From an uncultured Flavobacteriales bacterium (lineage in GTDB: Bacteria > Bacteroidota > Bacteroidia > Flavobacteriales_G > Salibacteraceae), in NCBI GenBank assembly GCA_943788145.1, contig CALSPD010000013.1, positions 62,001 to 126,000 of the forward strand: DNA of 64,000 bases. The letters are read 5' to 3'. Every line of letters starts with the position of its first letter. Positions within the stretch are counted from its first letter, which is position 1. Below, piece after piece: positions 27,291 to 36,777 of this stretch. The translations under genes were made by a program, and so were the position numbers. The notes under the pieces were generated by a model that searched no databases, was not told the DNA's origin, and was given only the letters and a program-made list of their open reading frames with translations.

Positions 27291-28130
27291 ATGCTACTCA
27301 AAAACACGTTACTTGTATTGTCTATAGCGCTTTCGCTCGATATTGTTGCGCAGATTCCATTAAATAAGCGCGATCAACAGCGAAAAGCCGAATTTGAAGC
27401 CCAAATTGCAGCGGAGGAAAAATACGATGCCATAAGGGTCGAAGCCGACAAAGCCTTTGTGGATAAAGACTACGTCCAGGCTCGAATGAAATTTCAAGAA
27501 GCCATTCAATACAGCCCTGAAAATGAACAATGGCTGACATCTAAAGTCAATGATTTGGACATTTTAATGGCTAAGAACATAGCGCGTGAAGTCGATTCTG
27601 TTATGGTCATCCGACCTCAGGAATTGGTTCCCATTGAGGTTGCCAAAGCTGAGCCGAGCCCAATAGCTGAGCGTTCGGAGCCAGTGGTTCAACCAGAAGC
27701 TCCTATCAAGGAGGAAAAGCAAGAAGATCTTCCACCGCCTCCACCTCCTGTCGAAGAAGTGGTTGAATTGGTAAAGCCAGAAGCTAAACCAGCGTCAAAA
27801 CCGGAAATAGCTCCGGCTCCAAAACCAGTTGAAAAGCAGAATCCTATCGTAAAGCCCTTGGCTCCCTTGCCAGCTATAAAGGAGGAAAAAGAACTTAAGG
27901 TGAAAGAGGATTTTGGTAAATATCCACAAGGAATGACGGACGAAACTTTTGAGTTCCCAGATCATACCGTAAGAAGAATTGTTGTAAAAGATGGAATTGA
28001 CACCATCGTTTATAAGTACGTAACCCATCGCTGGGGAGGTAAATACTATTTTAAAGATGATGTGTCTATTGTAGAGCGCATTTGGAAAGAAGAAGTAGAA
28101 GCATTTCAGCAAAAATATCCTGCCAAATAG
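27291..28130 (+). CDS. Exported Pro/Glu/Lys-rich protein of unknown function
   Basis: A 279-residue protein with a likely Sec signal (LLKNTLLVLSIALSLDIVAQ). Residues about 25-100 form charged helices including a TPR-like unit (ADKAFVDKDYVQARMKFQEAIQ, SPENEQWL). Residues about 110-205 are low-complexity Pro/Glu/Lys/Val sequence with a PPPPPPVEEVVELV stretch and KPEAKPASKPE-type repeats, similar to periplasm-spanning linkers. The last 60 residues form a small folded domain with FPDHTVRRIVVKDGIDTIVYKYVTHRWGGKYYFKD. I do not recognise the family; a periplasmic adaptor is an inference. It starts 1 bp after the NUDIX stop. Confidence 0.75.
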   Translation: MLLKNTLLVLSIALSLDIVAQIPLNKRDQQRKAEFEAQIAAEEKYDAIRVEADKAFVDKDYVQARMKFQEAIQYSPENEQWLTSKVNDLDILMAKNIAREVDSVMVIRPQELVPIEVAKAEPSPIAERSEPVVQPEAPIKEEKQEDLPPPPPPVEEVVELVKPEAKPASKPEIAPAPKPVEKQNPIVKPLAPLPAIKEEKELKVKEDFGKYPQGMTDETFEFPDHTVRRIVVKDGIDTIVYKYVTHRWGGKYYFKDDVSIVERIWKEEVEAFQQKYPAK

Positions 28131-28167
28131 CCCCATGAAAGGTGCGTTTTCAGGAAAGTTTTTATTC

Positions 28168-28175
28168 TACTTTTG
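28168..28175 (+). promoter_or_regulatory. Bacteroidota -7 box of gdhA
   Basis: TACTTTTG matches TAnnTTTG exactly, 32 nt before the gdhA ATG, with only a T-rich run at the -33 position. Confidence 0.5.
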
Positions 28176-28198
28176 CCCCCACTTTTAAAACAGAATAA

Positions 28199-29557
<1,359 letters not shown>

Positions 29558-29574
29558 TCTATGTCATAATTAAT

Positions 29575-29614
29575 AAAAGCCTTGATGCCTTAGTTTGGTG
29601 TCAAGGCTTTTTTT
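29575..29614 (+). terminator. Intrinsic terminator after gdhA
   Basis: A long stem (AAAGCCTTGATGCC with GGTGTCAAGGCTTT, two G-T wobbles) with a 7 nt loop, followed by a T run. Confidence 0.85.
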
Positions 29615-29656
29615 CTTCAATAAAAATCGAGTAATTCGCAAGCAAACCAAAAGCTC

Positions 29657-30844
29657 ATGTACGGCAAACTCCAACAACACCTTCAAGCAGAATTAAAAAC
29701 CATTGAAGAGGCGGGACTTTATAAGAAGGAACGCATCATTACTTCACAGCAGGACGCGGTGATCAAAATCAGCACGGGCGAAGAGGTGATAAACTTTTGC
29801 GCCAACAATTATTTGGGTCTGTCGTCTCACCCCAAGGTGGTTCAAGCGGCAAAGGATGCCTTGGATAGTCATGGTTTTGGTATGTCGTCCGTTCGATTTA
29901 TTTGCGGAACGCAAGACATTCACAAGGAATTAGAAGCAAAAATTGCCGAGTTCCTAGGAACGGAGGATACCATTCTTTACGCTGCAGCTTTTGATGCCAA
30001 CGGAGGCGTATTCGAACCTTTATTGGGAGAGGAAGATGCCATCATTTCCGATTCGCTGAATCACGCGAGTATAATTGATGGCGTGCGCTTATGCAAAGCA
30101 AAGCGATTTCGTTATGCCAATAATGATATGGCCGATTTGGAAGAGCAGTTAAAAGCCGCAAGTGGAAGTCGATTTAAAATGATCGTCACCGATGGCGTGT
30201 TTAGCATGGATGGCTATGTGGCTCAATTGGATAAAATATGCGACTTAGCGGATAAATATGACGCCTTGGTTATGGTGGATGAATGCCACGCCACAGGCTT
30301 CATTGGGAAAACAGGAAAAGGCACTATTGAACTTAAAAATGTCATTGGACGCGTTGATATTATTACCGGCACTCTAGGGAAAGCCTTGGGTGGCGCCATG
30401 GGAGGTTTCACTTCTGGTCGAAAAGAGATCATTGATATATTAAGACAGCGATCACGACCTTATTTGTTTAGCAATTCTTTGGCGCCAAACATTGTAGGTG
30501 CATCCTTGGCTGTGTTTAACATGTTGGCTGGTAGCACTGTCCTGCGCGACAAGCTCGAAAACAATGTGAATTACTTTAAAAAGCACATCAAAGCAGCGGG
30601 TTTTGATATTAAAGATGGCGATTCGGCCATTGTGCCCATTATGCTTTATGATGCTGCGCTTTCGCAGCAGTTTGCCGACAAGCTGTTAAAAGAAGGGATT
30701 TACGTCATAGGCTTTTTCTTTCCTGTGGTGCCTAAAGGCCAAGCGCGAATTCGCGTTCAGCTGAGTGCTGCGCACGAAACAACCCACTTAGATAAAGCCG
30801 TTGCTGCCTTCACCAAAGTCGGAAAAGAGCTTGGGGTGATTTAA
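29657..30844 (+). CDS. kbl: Glycine C-acetyltransferase (2-amino-3-ketobutyrate CoA ligase)
   Basis: A 395-residue PLP enzyme of the alpha-oxoamine synthase family. It converts 2-amino-3-oxobutyrate plus CoA to glycine and acetyl-CoA in threonine breakdown. Signatures: [49 protein letters not shown], and the PLP-lysine motif [14 protein letters not shown]. The length and the near-complete match to Kbl favour this over KBL-like BioF or serine palmitoyltransferase. No threonine dehydrogenase (tdh) lies next to it in this window. It follows the gdhA terminator and so needs its own promoter; none was clear. Confidence 0.92.
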   Translation: MYGKLQQHLQAELKTIEEAGLYKKERIITSQQDAVIKISTGEEVINFCANNYLGLSSHPKVVQAAKDALDSHGFGMSSVRFICGTQDIHKELEAKIAEFLGTEDTILYAAAFDANGGVFEPLLGEEDAIISDSLNHASIIDGVRLCKAKRFRYANNDMADLEEQLKAASGSRFKMIVTDGVFSMDGYVAQLDKICDLADKYDALVMVDECHATGFIGKTGKGTIELKNVIGRVDIITGTLGKALGGAMGGFTSGRKEIIDILRQRSRPYLFSNSLAPNIVGASLAVFNMLAGSTVLRDKLENNVNYFKKHIKAAGFDIKDGDSAIVPIMLYDAALSQQFADKLLKEGIYVIGFFFPVVPKGQARIRVQLSAAHETTHLDKAVAAFTKVGKELGVI

Positions 30845-30858
30845 TATCCCTAAACGCC

Positions 30859-30888
30859 TTGTATTTAGTGTTTTATGGCTTAATATTG
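30859..30888 (+). promoter_or_regulatory. Promoter upstream of the 34-codon ORF and barrel gene
   Basis: TTG (30859-30861), a 19 bp spacer and TAATATTG (30881-30888), one mismatch to TAnnTTTG. Expected transcription start near 30893, about 15 nt before the small ORF. Confidence 0.55.
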
Positions 30889-30909
30889 TTTGAGCCTAAA
30901 ACTACTACC

Positions 30910-31014
30910 ATGGCACAACCTTACCGTTTCTCAACTTCAGGTCCATCTTCATTCCTGTACCATAGTGCTGGGCTCAGGAATTTGGAAGCACTAAAGGCAA
31001 TTGTTAGCCCATAA
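30910..31014 (+). CDS. Possible 34-residue small protein or leader peptide
   Basis: ATG at 30910, stop TAA at 31012-31014. The peptide starts MAQPYRFSTSGPSSFLYHSA and ends AIVSP; no membrane segment or known family. A promoter sits just upstream, and the ORF ends 6 bp before the ATG of the barrel gene, so ribosomes leaving it could feed the next gene. A hairpin covers its stop codon and the next start region. It may be a regulatory leader peptide, a real small protein, or chance: 34 codons alone are weak evidence. Confidence 0.35.
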   Translation: MAQPYRFSTSGPSSFLYHSAGLRNLEALKAIVSP

Positions 31015-31020
31015 CCAGCA
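30966..31020 (+). promoter_or_regulatory. Hairpin covering the small-ORF stop and next start region
   Basis: TGCTGGGCT (30966-30974) pairs with AGCCC (31006-31010) and AGCA (31017-31020), with the stop codon in a bulge; the stem ends at the base before the ATG at 31021. It could limit initiation unless the small ORF is being translated. Confidence 0.35.
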
Positions 31021-31683
31021 ATGACTCGGTCGCATACATATGGATCAATTGCTTGCTTCGTGCTTCTCGCTATGTTATGCTTTAGTTTTAAAGGGAAGGG
31101 TCAAGGAATTATAGAAACGACATCTCAAAAAAAAGATGCGCGATTTAATTTGAGCGTTGCGTTGGGTGGATATATGACTCAATTAGATCAATCTTTTAAA
31201 TCTCCATCTTTAGATGTAACGCCACTTATCAGCTACACACCTAGAAGTAAGGCTTTCTTTATTGAAACGGGCATAGGCTATCGCTATTATCGATACAAAT
31301 ATGAAATTTGGCCGGGTCCAGGTTTTTATATCAAGGGCATGTATGAGAAACCGAATCTTTACGTAGAACATATTCATGCTATAGTCACTCCTATTTCCAT
31401 CGGACGACAGTTTAATTTCAGAGGCACGACCGTAAGTGTTCAATTTGGATATCTCTCAACTTTGATCAATCCGACATTGAATTATAATTCTGCTATCAAT
31501 AGTCATTATTTGGAGTTTTTGAGAAAAGCTCAATTGGGATCATTTATGACTCAGATAGGTGTTTTGTTTCCTAAATTAAAGCCACTCGACTCCGTTCGCT
31601 TCACCGCTGAAAGAAATGCGCATTTTCAGATTAAGACTTGGCAGTATTTTATCGGTTTACAAGCGAAATTTCGAATATTATGA
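31021..31683 (+). CDS. Predicted outer-membrane beta-barrel protein (220 aa)
   Basis: An N-terminal hydrophobic stretch (IACFVLLAMLCFSFKGKGQG) is a likely signal peptide. The mature part alternates aromatic and polar residues as barrel strands do (FNLSVALGGYMTQLD, FIETGIGYRYYRYKYEI, TTVSVQFGYLSTLI, WQYFIGLQAKFRIL), and ends in a strand. This fits a small porin-like or OmpA-barrel-type protein, but no specific family was recognised. It follows a 34-codon ORF behind a good promoter. The 210 bp to rplM contain no terminator that I could find. Confidence 0.65.
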   Translation: MTRSHTYGSIACFVLLAMLCFSFKGKGQGIIETTSQKKDARFNLSVALGGYMTQLDQSFKSPSLDVTPLISYTPRSKAFFIETGIGYRYYRYKYEIWPGPGFYIKGMYEKPNLYVEHIHAIVTPISIGRQFNFRGTTVSVQFGYLSTLINPTLNYNSAINSHYLEFLRKAQLGSFMTQIGVLFPKLKPLDSVRFTAERNAHFQIKTWQYFIGLQAKFRIL

Positions 31684-31829
31684 AAGCATCGAGACGTGTA
31701 TTAACCACCTTTGCTCTTTCGAGTTTATCGGGTCGCTTTATATCCACCATGATGGTCGTCCGATTCAGCTGCACCTTGGGCGCAAAAAGTTGATTTATAA
31801 ATGCGTGAGTAAATTACTTTCCGCCATAC

Positions 31830-31859
31830 TTGTTTGAGTATAAAATAGTTTTATCTTCG
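31830..31859 (+). promoter_or_regulatory. Promoter of the rplM-rpsI operon
   Basis: TTG (31830-31832), a 19 bp spacer and TATCTTCG (31852-31859), one mismatch to TAnnTTTG. A strong Bacteroidota housekeeping promoter about 30 nt before the rplM start. Confidence 0.65.
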
Positions 31860-31861
31860 CA

Positions 31862-31877
31862 GCCCCTTTTTGGGGGC
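31862..31877 (+). promoter_or_regulatory. GC hairpin in the rplM leader
   Basis: GCCCC, a loop of Ts plus one G, then GGGGC, placed right at the expected 5' end of the rplM mRNA. It could stabilise the transcript or act as a regulatory leader; which one is not visible. Confidence 0.4.
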
Positions 31878-31893
31878 ATAAATAATTGGAACC

Positions 31894-32349
31894 GTGAGTC
31901 ATTTAAGTTATAAAACCATTTCTGCCAACGCAGAAACCGCAGACAAGCAGTGGGTTGTCATCGATGCGAAGGGTCAGACCTTGGGTCGTTTTTCTTCTGT
32001 TGTAGCCTATGTTTTGCGAGGAAAGCATAAGACAAATTTCACTCCGCACGCTGATTGTGGTGACAATGTCATCATCATTAATGCAGAGACAATTGAGCTT
32101 TCAGGCAATAAGCCACAAGAGAAAGAGTATATCTGGCACACTGGTTATCCAGGTGGTCAGCGTACGCGAACCATTGCCGAGATGCTGAAGCGTCATCCGC
32201 AACGTGTTCTAGAAAAATCAATTAAAGGTATGTTGCCAAAGAATAAACTTGGCAGCCAATTGTACCGAAACTTATTTGTATACGCTGGCAACGAGCATCC
32301 ACACGTGGCTCAGCAACCAACCACAATCGATATCAACTCAGTAAAGTAA
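31894..32349 (+). CDS. rplM: 50S ribosomal protein L13
   Basis: A 151-residue protein of normal Bacteroidota length. Signatures: [40 protein letters not shown], and [21 protein letters not shown]. It binds 23S rRNA early in large-subunit assembly. The start is a GTG at 31894, giving the conserved opening [13 protein letters not shown]; no ATG lies nearby. rpsI follows after 1 bp, the standard L13-S9 pair. Confidence 0.97.
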   Translation: MSHLSYKTISANAETADKQWVVIDAKGQTLGRFSSVVAYVLRGKHKTNFTPHADCGDNVIIINAETIELSGNKPQEKEYIWHTGYPGGQRTRTIAEMLKRHPQRVLEKSIKGMLPKNKLGSQLYRNLFVYAGNEHPHVAQQPTTIDINSVK

Positions 32350-32350
32350 G

Positions 32351-32737
32351 ATGGACGTTATCAACGCATTAGGTCGAAGAAAAGCAAGTGTAGCTCGTGT
32401 TTACCTTTCAAAAGGTAAAGGCAAAATCACTGTTAATGGCCGTGAATACAAAGAGTATTTCCCTATTGCAATTTTGCAATCCAAACTACATCAGCCTTTC
32501 GTGCTTACCGACAACAAGGATAAGTATGACGTGACTGTGAATGTAAATGGTGGTGGAATCAACGGACAAGCAGATGCTATCCGATTGGGCATTTCAAGAG
32601 CATTGGTGAAAATCAATGAAGAATACAAACCAGCACTTCGTGCAGAAGGCCTTATGACACGTGACCCAAGAATGGTTGAGCGTAAGAAACCAGGTCAGAA
32701 GAAAGCACGTAAGCGCTTCCAGTTCAGCAAACGTTAA
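32351..32737 (+). CDS. rpsI: 30S ribosomal protein S9
   Basis: A 128-residue protein. Signatures: [40 protein letters not shown], and the extended basic C-terminus ending RKRFQFSKR, whose last residues reach the P-site tRNA on the 30S subunit. It starts 1 bp after the rplM stop. A hairpin with a T run follows before rpsB. Confidence 0.97.
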   Translation: MDVINALGRRKASVARVYLSKGKGKITVNGREYKEYFPIAILQSKLHQPFVLTDNKDKYDVTVNVNGGGINGQADAIRLGISRALVKINEEYKPALRAEGLMTRDPRMVERKKPGQKKARKRFQFSKR

Positions 32738-32768
32738 TTCATTATATATACAATCAGTTTAGAATCTA

Positions 32769-32810
32769 AATCAGCGGGACTTCCTCGGAACTACCCGCTG
32801 ATTGTTTTTT
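32769..32810 (+). terminator. Terminator-like hairpin between rpsI and rpsB
   Basis: AATCAGCGGG (32769-32778) pairs perfectly with CCCGCTGATT (32794-32803), followed by GTTTTTT. Only 23 bp remain before rpsB, too little for a promoter, so the hairpin probably works as an attenuator or a partial terminator. Confidence 0.8.
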
Positions 32811-32833
32811 AAAAAATCAAAAAGAAGGTAAAC

Positions 32834-33610
32834 ATGTCAAGAACCAATTACAATGAATTGCTTGAGGCCGGAGTGCATTTTGGGCATTTAAAAAGAAAGT
32901 GGAACCCGAATATGGCTCCATACATTTTCATGGAGCGCAATGGTATCCACGTGATCGATTTGCACAAAACAGTAGTAAAGCTGGATGAAGCTGCTGCTGC
33001 CATGAAACAAATCGCAAGATCAGGAAAGAAGATTCTTGTTGTAGCTACAAAAAAGCAAGCCAAAGAAATCGTTGAAAGACGCATGAAAGAAGTGAACATG
33101 CCTTATGCTACCGAAAGATGGCCTGGTGGAATGTTGACCAACTTCGTTACCATTCGAAAAGCGATTCGAAAGATGGGCTTGATCGATAAGATGAAGGTTG
33201 ACGGTACGTTTGAGACCATGTCTAAGCGTGAGCGTCTTCAAGTTGATCGTCAGCGCGAGAAGTTAGAAAAAGACCTTGGTAGCGTTTCAGATTTAACACG
33301 ATTGCCAGCGGCACTTTTCATTATCGATGTTAACAAGGAGCACATTGCGGTTCGTGAAGCGCGTAAGCTGAACATTCCAACGTTTGCTATTGTGGATACC
33401 AACGCTGATCCTCGATCGGTTGATTTCCCAATCCCAGGAAATGATGACGCTTCTGCATCGATCGACAAGATCTTAGGCATCATGTGTGACGCTATCAAAG
33501 AAGGATTATCTGAGCGTCAGAATAATAAAGATAAAGCAGCAGACGATAAGGATGATTCAGCTGAGGAGGCTGAAGTAACTGAAGTTGCAGCAGAAAAAAC
33601 AAACGATTAA
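32834..33610 (+). CDS. rpsB: 30S ribosomal protein S2
   Basis: A 258-residue protein. Signatures: LLEAGVHFGHLKRKWNPNMAPYIF, RWPGGMLTNFVTIRKAI, and PTFAIVDTNADPRSVDFPIPGNDDA. The C-terminal 30 residues are a highly acidic tail (DKAADDKDDSAEEAEVTE), as is common in this phylum. S2 sits at the back of the 30S subunit near S1. An AAGAAGG stretch precedes the ATG, one of the few Shine-Dalgarno-like sites here. A hairpin with a T run lies just upstream. tsf follows after 21 bp. Confidence 0.97.
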   Translation: MSRTNYNELLEAGVHFGHLKRKWNPNMAPYIFMERNGIHVIDLHKTVVKLDEAAAAMKQIARSGKKILVVATKKQAKEIVERRMKEVNMPYATERWPGGMLTNFVTIRKAIRKMGLIDKMKVDGTFETMSKRERLQVDRQREKLEKDLGSVSDLTRLPAALFIIDVNKEHIAVREARKLNIPTFAIVDTNADPRSVDFPIPGNDDASASIDKILGIMCDAIKEGLSERQNNKDKAADDKDDSAEEAEVTEVAAEKTND

Positions 33611-33631
33611 TTCAATAAAAGAAAGCATCTA

Positions 33632-34465
33632 ATGGCAAAAATTACGGCATCAGAAGTAAATAAGCTACGTCAAACGACTGGTAGCGGAATGATGGATTGT
33701 AAAAACGCTTTGGTTGAGGCCGATGGCGATTTTGACTTAGCAATTGAAATCCTTCGAAAAAGAGGACAAAAAGTAGCTGCGAAGAGAGGCGATAGAGAAG
33801 CAAACGAAGGTTTAGTTGTTTCGGTAACCGATGCAGCAGGTAAAAAAGGTGTAATTACCATTCTTACATGTGAAACTGACTTCGTTTCAAAAAATGCAGA
33901 GTTTAATGATGTAGCGACAAAAATCGCTAACATCGCTTTGACTTCGGGTTCAAAGAATATTGACGAATTAAAAGCACAATCTTTTGATGGCAATGGATTG
34001 ACTGTTGGCGATAAAGTGATGGAAATGGTGGGTAAAATCGGTGAGAAGATTGACGTAAGCGCTTTCGATATCATTGAGGCCGATACCGTTGTTGCTTACA
34101 ATCACCCAGGAAATCAAGTGGCTTCTTTAGTTGGATTGAATGTCGCTGGTCATGCAGAAATTGGCCGTGACGTTGCAATGCAAATTGCAGCTATGAATCC
34201 AGTTGCAATTAATGAAGATGGTGTTTCTCAAGATATCATCGCTAAGGAAATTGAAATTGGTAAGGATTTGGCTCGTCAGGAAGGAAAACCAGAAGAGATG
34301 TTGGAAAAAATTGCGGCAGGCAAATTGAACAAATTCTTCAAGGAGTCAACGTTATTGAATCAAGCCTTTATCAAGGAAAATAAAAAATCGGTTGGTCAAT
34401 ACTTAAAAGAGCTTGACTCAAACTTAACCGTGACAGCCTTCAAGCGTCACTCGTTGAGCAACTAA
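33632..34465 (+). CDS. tsf: Translation elongation factor Ts
   Basis: A 277-residue EF-Tu guanine-nucleotide exchange factor. The UBA-like N-terminus (VNKLRQTTGSGMMDCKNALVEADGD) and the ETDFVSKNAEF motif contacting EF-Tu are intact. The length is typical of the phylum. The rpsB-tsf pairing is universal. A strong terminator at 34483-34512 ends the unit. Confidence 0.97.
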   Translation: MAKITASEVNKLRQTTGSGMMDCKNALVEADGDFDLAIEILRKRGQKVAAKRGDREANEGLVVSVTDAAGKKGVITILTCETDFVSKNAEFNDVATKIANIALTSGSKNIDELKAQSFDGNGLTVGDKVMEMVGKIGEKIDVSAFDIIEADTVVAYNHPGNQVASLVGLNVAGHAEIGRDVAMQIAAMNPVAINEDGVSQDIIAKEIEIGKDLARQEGKPEEMLEKIAAGKLNKFFKESTLLNQAFIKENKKSVGQYLKELDSNLTVTAFKRHSLSN

Positions 34466-34482
34466 TTCCAAATAATTTTAAG

Positions 34483-34512
34483 AGAGCGATGAAATTTCAT
34501 CGCTCTTTTTTT
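34483..34512 (+). terminator. Intrinsic terminator after tsf
   Basis: AGAGCGATGAAA directly followed by its reverse complement TTTCATCGCTCT and a T run: a perfect 12 bp inverted repeat. Confidence 0.85.
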
Positions 34513-34523
34513 GTCCAATAAAC

Positions 34524-34531
34524 TAGGTTTG
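34524..34531 (+). promoter_or_regulatory. Bacteroidota -7 box of pyrH
   Basis: TAGGTTTG matches TAnnTTTG exactly, 4 nt before the ATG at 34536. The -33 region would overlap the tsf terminator stem, and no TTG is at the right place. Predicted leaderless start. Confidence 0.5.
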
Positions 34532-34535
34532 CGCT

Positions 34536-35246
34536 ATGGCAAAGTATAAACGTGTTCTTCTGAAATTAAGTGGTGAAGCTTTGATGGGAAATCAGAGCTA
34601 TGGTATTGACACGGAAAGACTCAATCAATATTGTGAAGAAGTGAGAACCATTGCCGACATGGGCGTTGAAGTCGCAGTCGTTATTGGCGGAGGAAACATT
34701 TATAGAGGCATGCAAGCCGCGAGCTCTGGAATTGATCGTGTTCAAGGCGATCACATGGGTATGCTAGCTACCATGATTAATGGATTGGCCATACAATCAG
34801 GTATGGAGCGAGTGGGATTAAAAACCAGATTGCTATCGGCCATAAAAATGGAACAGATAGCTGAGCCTTTTATTCGAAGGCGAGCTGTTCGACATTTAGA
34901 AAAAGGAAGAATAGTGATTTTTGGTGCAGGCACTGGAAATCCATACTTTACCACGGATACGGCAGCCTCATTGCGAGCGATTGAAATTGAAGCAGATGTT
35001 ATTCTTAAAGGAACGCGCGTTGATGGCATCTACACAGCAGATCCCGAAAAGGACGCTACAGCTACAAAATTCGATTCGCTTACCTTTTCAGACGCCATAG
35101 CTAAAAATCTTAATGTGATGGATATGACGGCTTTCACCTTGTGTCGTGAAAACAATGTTCCCATCATTGTGTTTGACATGAATAAGCCGGGAAATCTGAA
35201 AAAAGTAATAGCCGGAGAACGAGTTGGTACCTTAGTGGAGGCTTAA
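34536..35246 (+). CDS. pyrH: UMP kinase
   Basis: A 236-residue bacterial-type UMP kinase (amino-acid-kinase fold) that converts UMP to UDP. Signatures: [37 protein letters not shown], and [17 protein letters not shown]. Complete and of normal length. It follows the tsf terminator with its own -7 box and is followed by frr after 46 bp, the usual pyrH-frr order. Confidence 0.97.
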   Translation: MAKYKRVLLKLSGEALMGNQSYGIDTERLNQYCEEVRTIADMGVEVAVVIGGGNIYRGMQAASSGIDRVQGDHMGMLATMINGLAIQSGMERVGLKTRLLSAIKMEQIAEPFIRRRAVRHLEKGRIVIFGAGTGNPYFTTDTAASLRAIEIEADVILKGTRVDGIYTADPEKDATATKFDSLTFSDAIAKNLNVMDMTAFTLCRENNVPIIVFDMNKPGNLKKVIAGERVGTLVEA

Positions 35247-35264
35247 ATAAAACCAACATTGATT

Positions 35265-35272
35265 ATTTTCGA
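35265..35272 (+). promoter_or_regulatory. Candidate -7 box before frr
   Basis: TATTTTCG (TAnnTTyG), 20 nt before the frr ATG in the 46 bp pyrH-frr gap. No TTG at normal spacing. May add to read-through from pyrH. Confidence 0.3.
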
Positions 35273-35292
35273 CCGCAGTAAGCAAAACGGAT

Positions 35293-35853
35293 ATGGAAGA
35301 GATTGAAATGGTATTGGACATGGCTAAAGAAAGCATGTCAGCAGCAATTGAACATTTAAAGCGCGATTTAGCGAAGATTAGAGCCGGCAGAGCGCATTCT
35401 AGCATGCTCGATGGCATCTATGTAGATTATTACGGAGCAAATACAGCATTGAGTCAAGTTTCCAACATCAACACGCCAGATGCGCGAACGATATCCATTC
35501 AACCTTGGGAAAAAGCCATGCTTGAGAAGATTGAAAAGGCCATTATGGTCGCTAATTTGGGAATCAATCCGCAAAACAATGGAGAGCTGATCATGATCAA
35601 CATTCCACCACTCACGGAAGAGCGAAGAAGGAATTTGGTGAAACAAACCAAGACAGAAGGAGAGAATGCTAAAGTTTCGATTCGAAATGCGCGCAAAGAA
35701 GCCAACGATGAAATCAAGTCATTGAAAGAAGAAACCATTTCTGATGATCTTGCTAAAACGGCTGAAGATGGTATTCAGAAGCTTACAGACACATACACCG
35801 CCAAGGTGGATGAATTGCTTGCGATTAAGGAGAAGGACATCATGACGGTTTAA
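35293..35853 (+). CDS. frr: Ribosome recycling factor
   Basis: A 186-residue protein that splits post-termination ribosomes together with EF-G. Signatures: HLKRDLAKIRAGRAHSSML, YYGANTALSQVSNINTPDARTI, and PPLTEERRRNLVKQTK. The length matches the family. The 175 bp after it, up to the 36029 gene, hold no clear gene or terminator. Confidence 0.97.
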   Translation: MEEIEMVLDMAKESMSAAIEHLKRDLAKIRAGRAHSSMLDGIYVDYYGANTALSQVSNINTPDARTISIQPWEKAMLEKIEKAIMVANLGINPQNNGELIMINIPPLTEERRRNLVKQTKTEGENAKVSIRNARKEANDEIKSLKEETISDDLAKTAEDGIQKLTDTYTAKVDELLAIKEKDIMTV

Positions 35854-36028
35854 AAAGCGGCTATTACAAGAATAAGATTCACACGGAAATAACGTTTTGG
35901 TCGGAATTGTTATTGACTGATTGAAAACCCAACGTTTCATTTTTTATTGAGTCTTCATTATTTGAAGTAAAAGACTTCAAAAAGTGTGAGGGTTTGAAGA
36001 GCGCGAAACGATCTAATTGTCTTACGCT

Positions 36029-36760
36029 ATGCATCTGTTTTATTACAAATCTTGGATTCTTCCAATTTTATTTTTCGCTTTTATAACAATGTATTCACTT
36101 TGTGGGCATGCACAAAATAAGATTGCGTTTTCCATTGATGCTGGTCAGATGCATTCAGGTAAAAACATTCGAATTGGCGTTCTTTATAATGCAGGAAAGC
36201 CTCAATTGAAGTTTGGGGTGAAATATCACCTGAACAACGCAAATGATTATGATTCCAGAAATTACGCCTTCATGTATCGCTTGAATGCCTCTAAATTCGG
36301 AGAACATTTTGGCCTTTACGGTGGTGTGAATATTCCGATTATTAGTGGGAAGGGAAGATCGTATTCATTGTATGCAACAATTGATGCGGAATATGGACGC
36401 ATGGGAATAAAAAGTTTTTGGTTTGAAGCCTTAGGAGGGAGTCAATACGGCACACCAGAAGTTTATGATAGCTCGGGTTTTCGAATGTTTAGACGTCATA
36501 CCTTCCAAGTTAAACATGCGTCACATGCGCAATTAAGTTTGGGGCTTTCTTTTAGGAATAAAGTTTCAGATCGGCTAAACATAATGATTGACGCAGGAAC
36601 TGGCCCGGCAGCCGTTTGGTTCTCAAATCAATCATTTATAGACACTTATAATAGTAATCGGGTCTCGGTGCCTGGTGGTGGGTTTATTTTTGATTCGATA
36701 TTCAGTCCTTATCTGCGTTTAGGATTTGGGCTGTCGATTGGAAAATTATCCGATTCTTAA
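36029..36760 (+). CDS. Predicted secreted/outer-membrane protein of unknown function (243 aa)
   Basis: A signal peptide (ILPILFFAFITMYSLCGHAQ) precedes a body of alternating beta strands: KIAFSIDAGQMHSG, IRIGVLYNAGKPQLKFGVKYHL, FGLYGGVNIPII, YLRLGFGLSIGKL. The pattern fits an outer-membrane barrel. The final strand does not end in the canonical aromatic residue; the protein ends SIGKLSDS. No family was recognised. The ATG at 36029 is preferred over the TTG at 36017. It converges with the radical SAM gene, 17 bp apart. Confidence 0.65.
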   Translation: MHLFYYKSWILPILFFAFITMYSLCGHAQNKIAFSIDAGQMHSGKNIRIGVLYNAGKPQLKFGVKYHLNNANDYDSRNYAFMYRLNASKFGEHFGLYGGVNIPIISGKGRSYSLYATIDAEYGRMGIKSFWFEALGGSQYGTPEVYDSSGFRMFRRHTFQVKHASHAQLSLGLSFRNKVSDRLNIMIDAGTGPAAVWFSNQSFIDTYNSNRVSVPGGGFIFDSIFSPYLRLGFGLSIGKLSDS

Positions 36761-36777
36761 ATTTATGTAGTCCATTC

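Noticed and set aside
31680..31793. 37-codon ORF overlapping the end of the barrel gene (ATGA)
   Set aside because: No promoter, no recognisable sequence, and the ORF runs into the rplM control region without conservation evidence; length alone is not enough.
33670..34074. 134-codon ORF antisense to tsf
   Set aside because: Shadow of a conserved translation factor.
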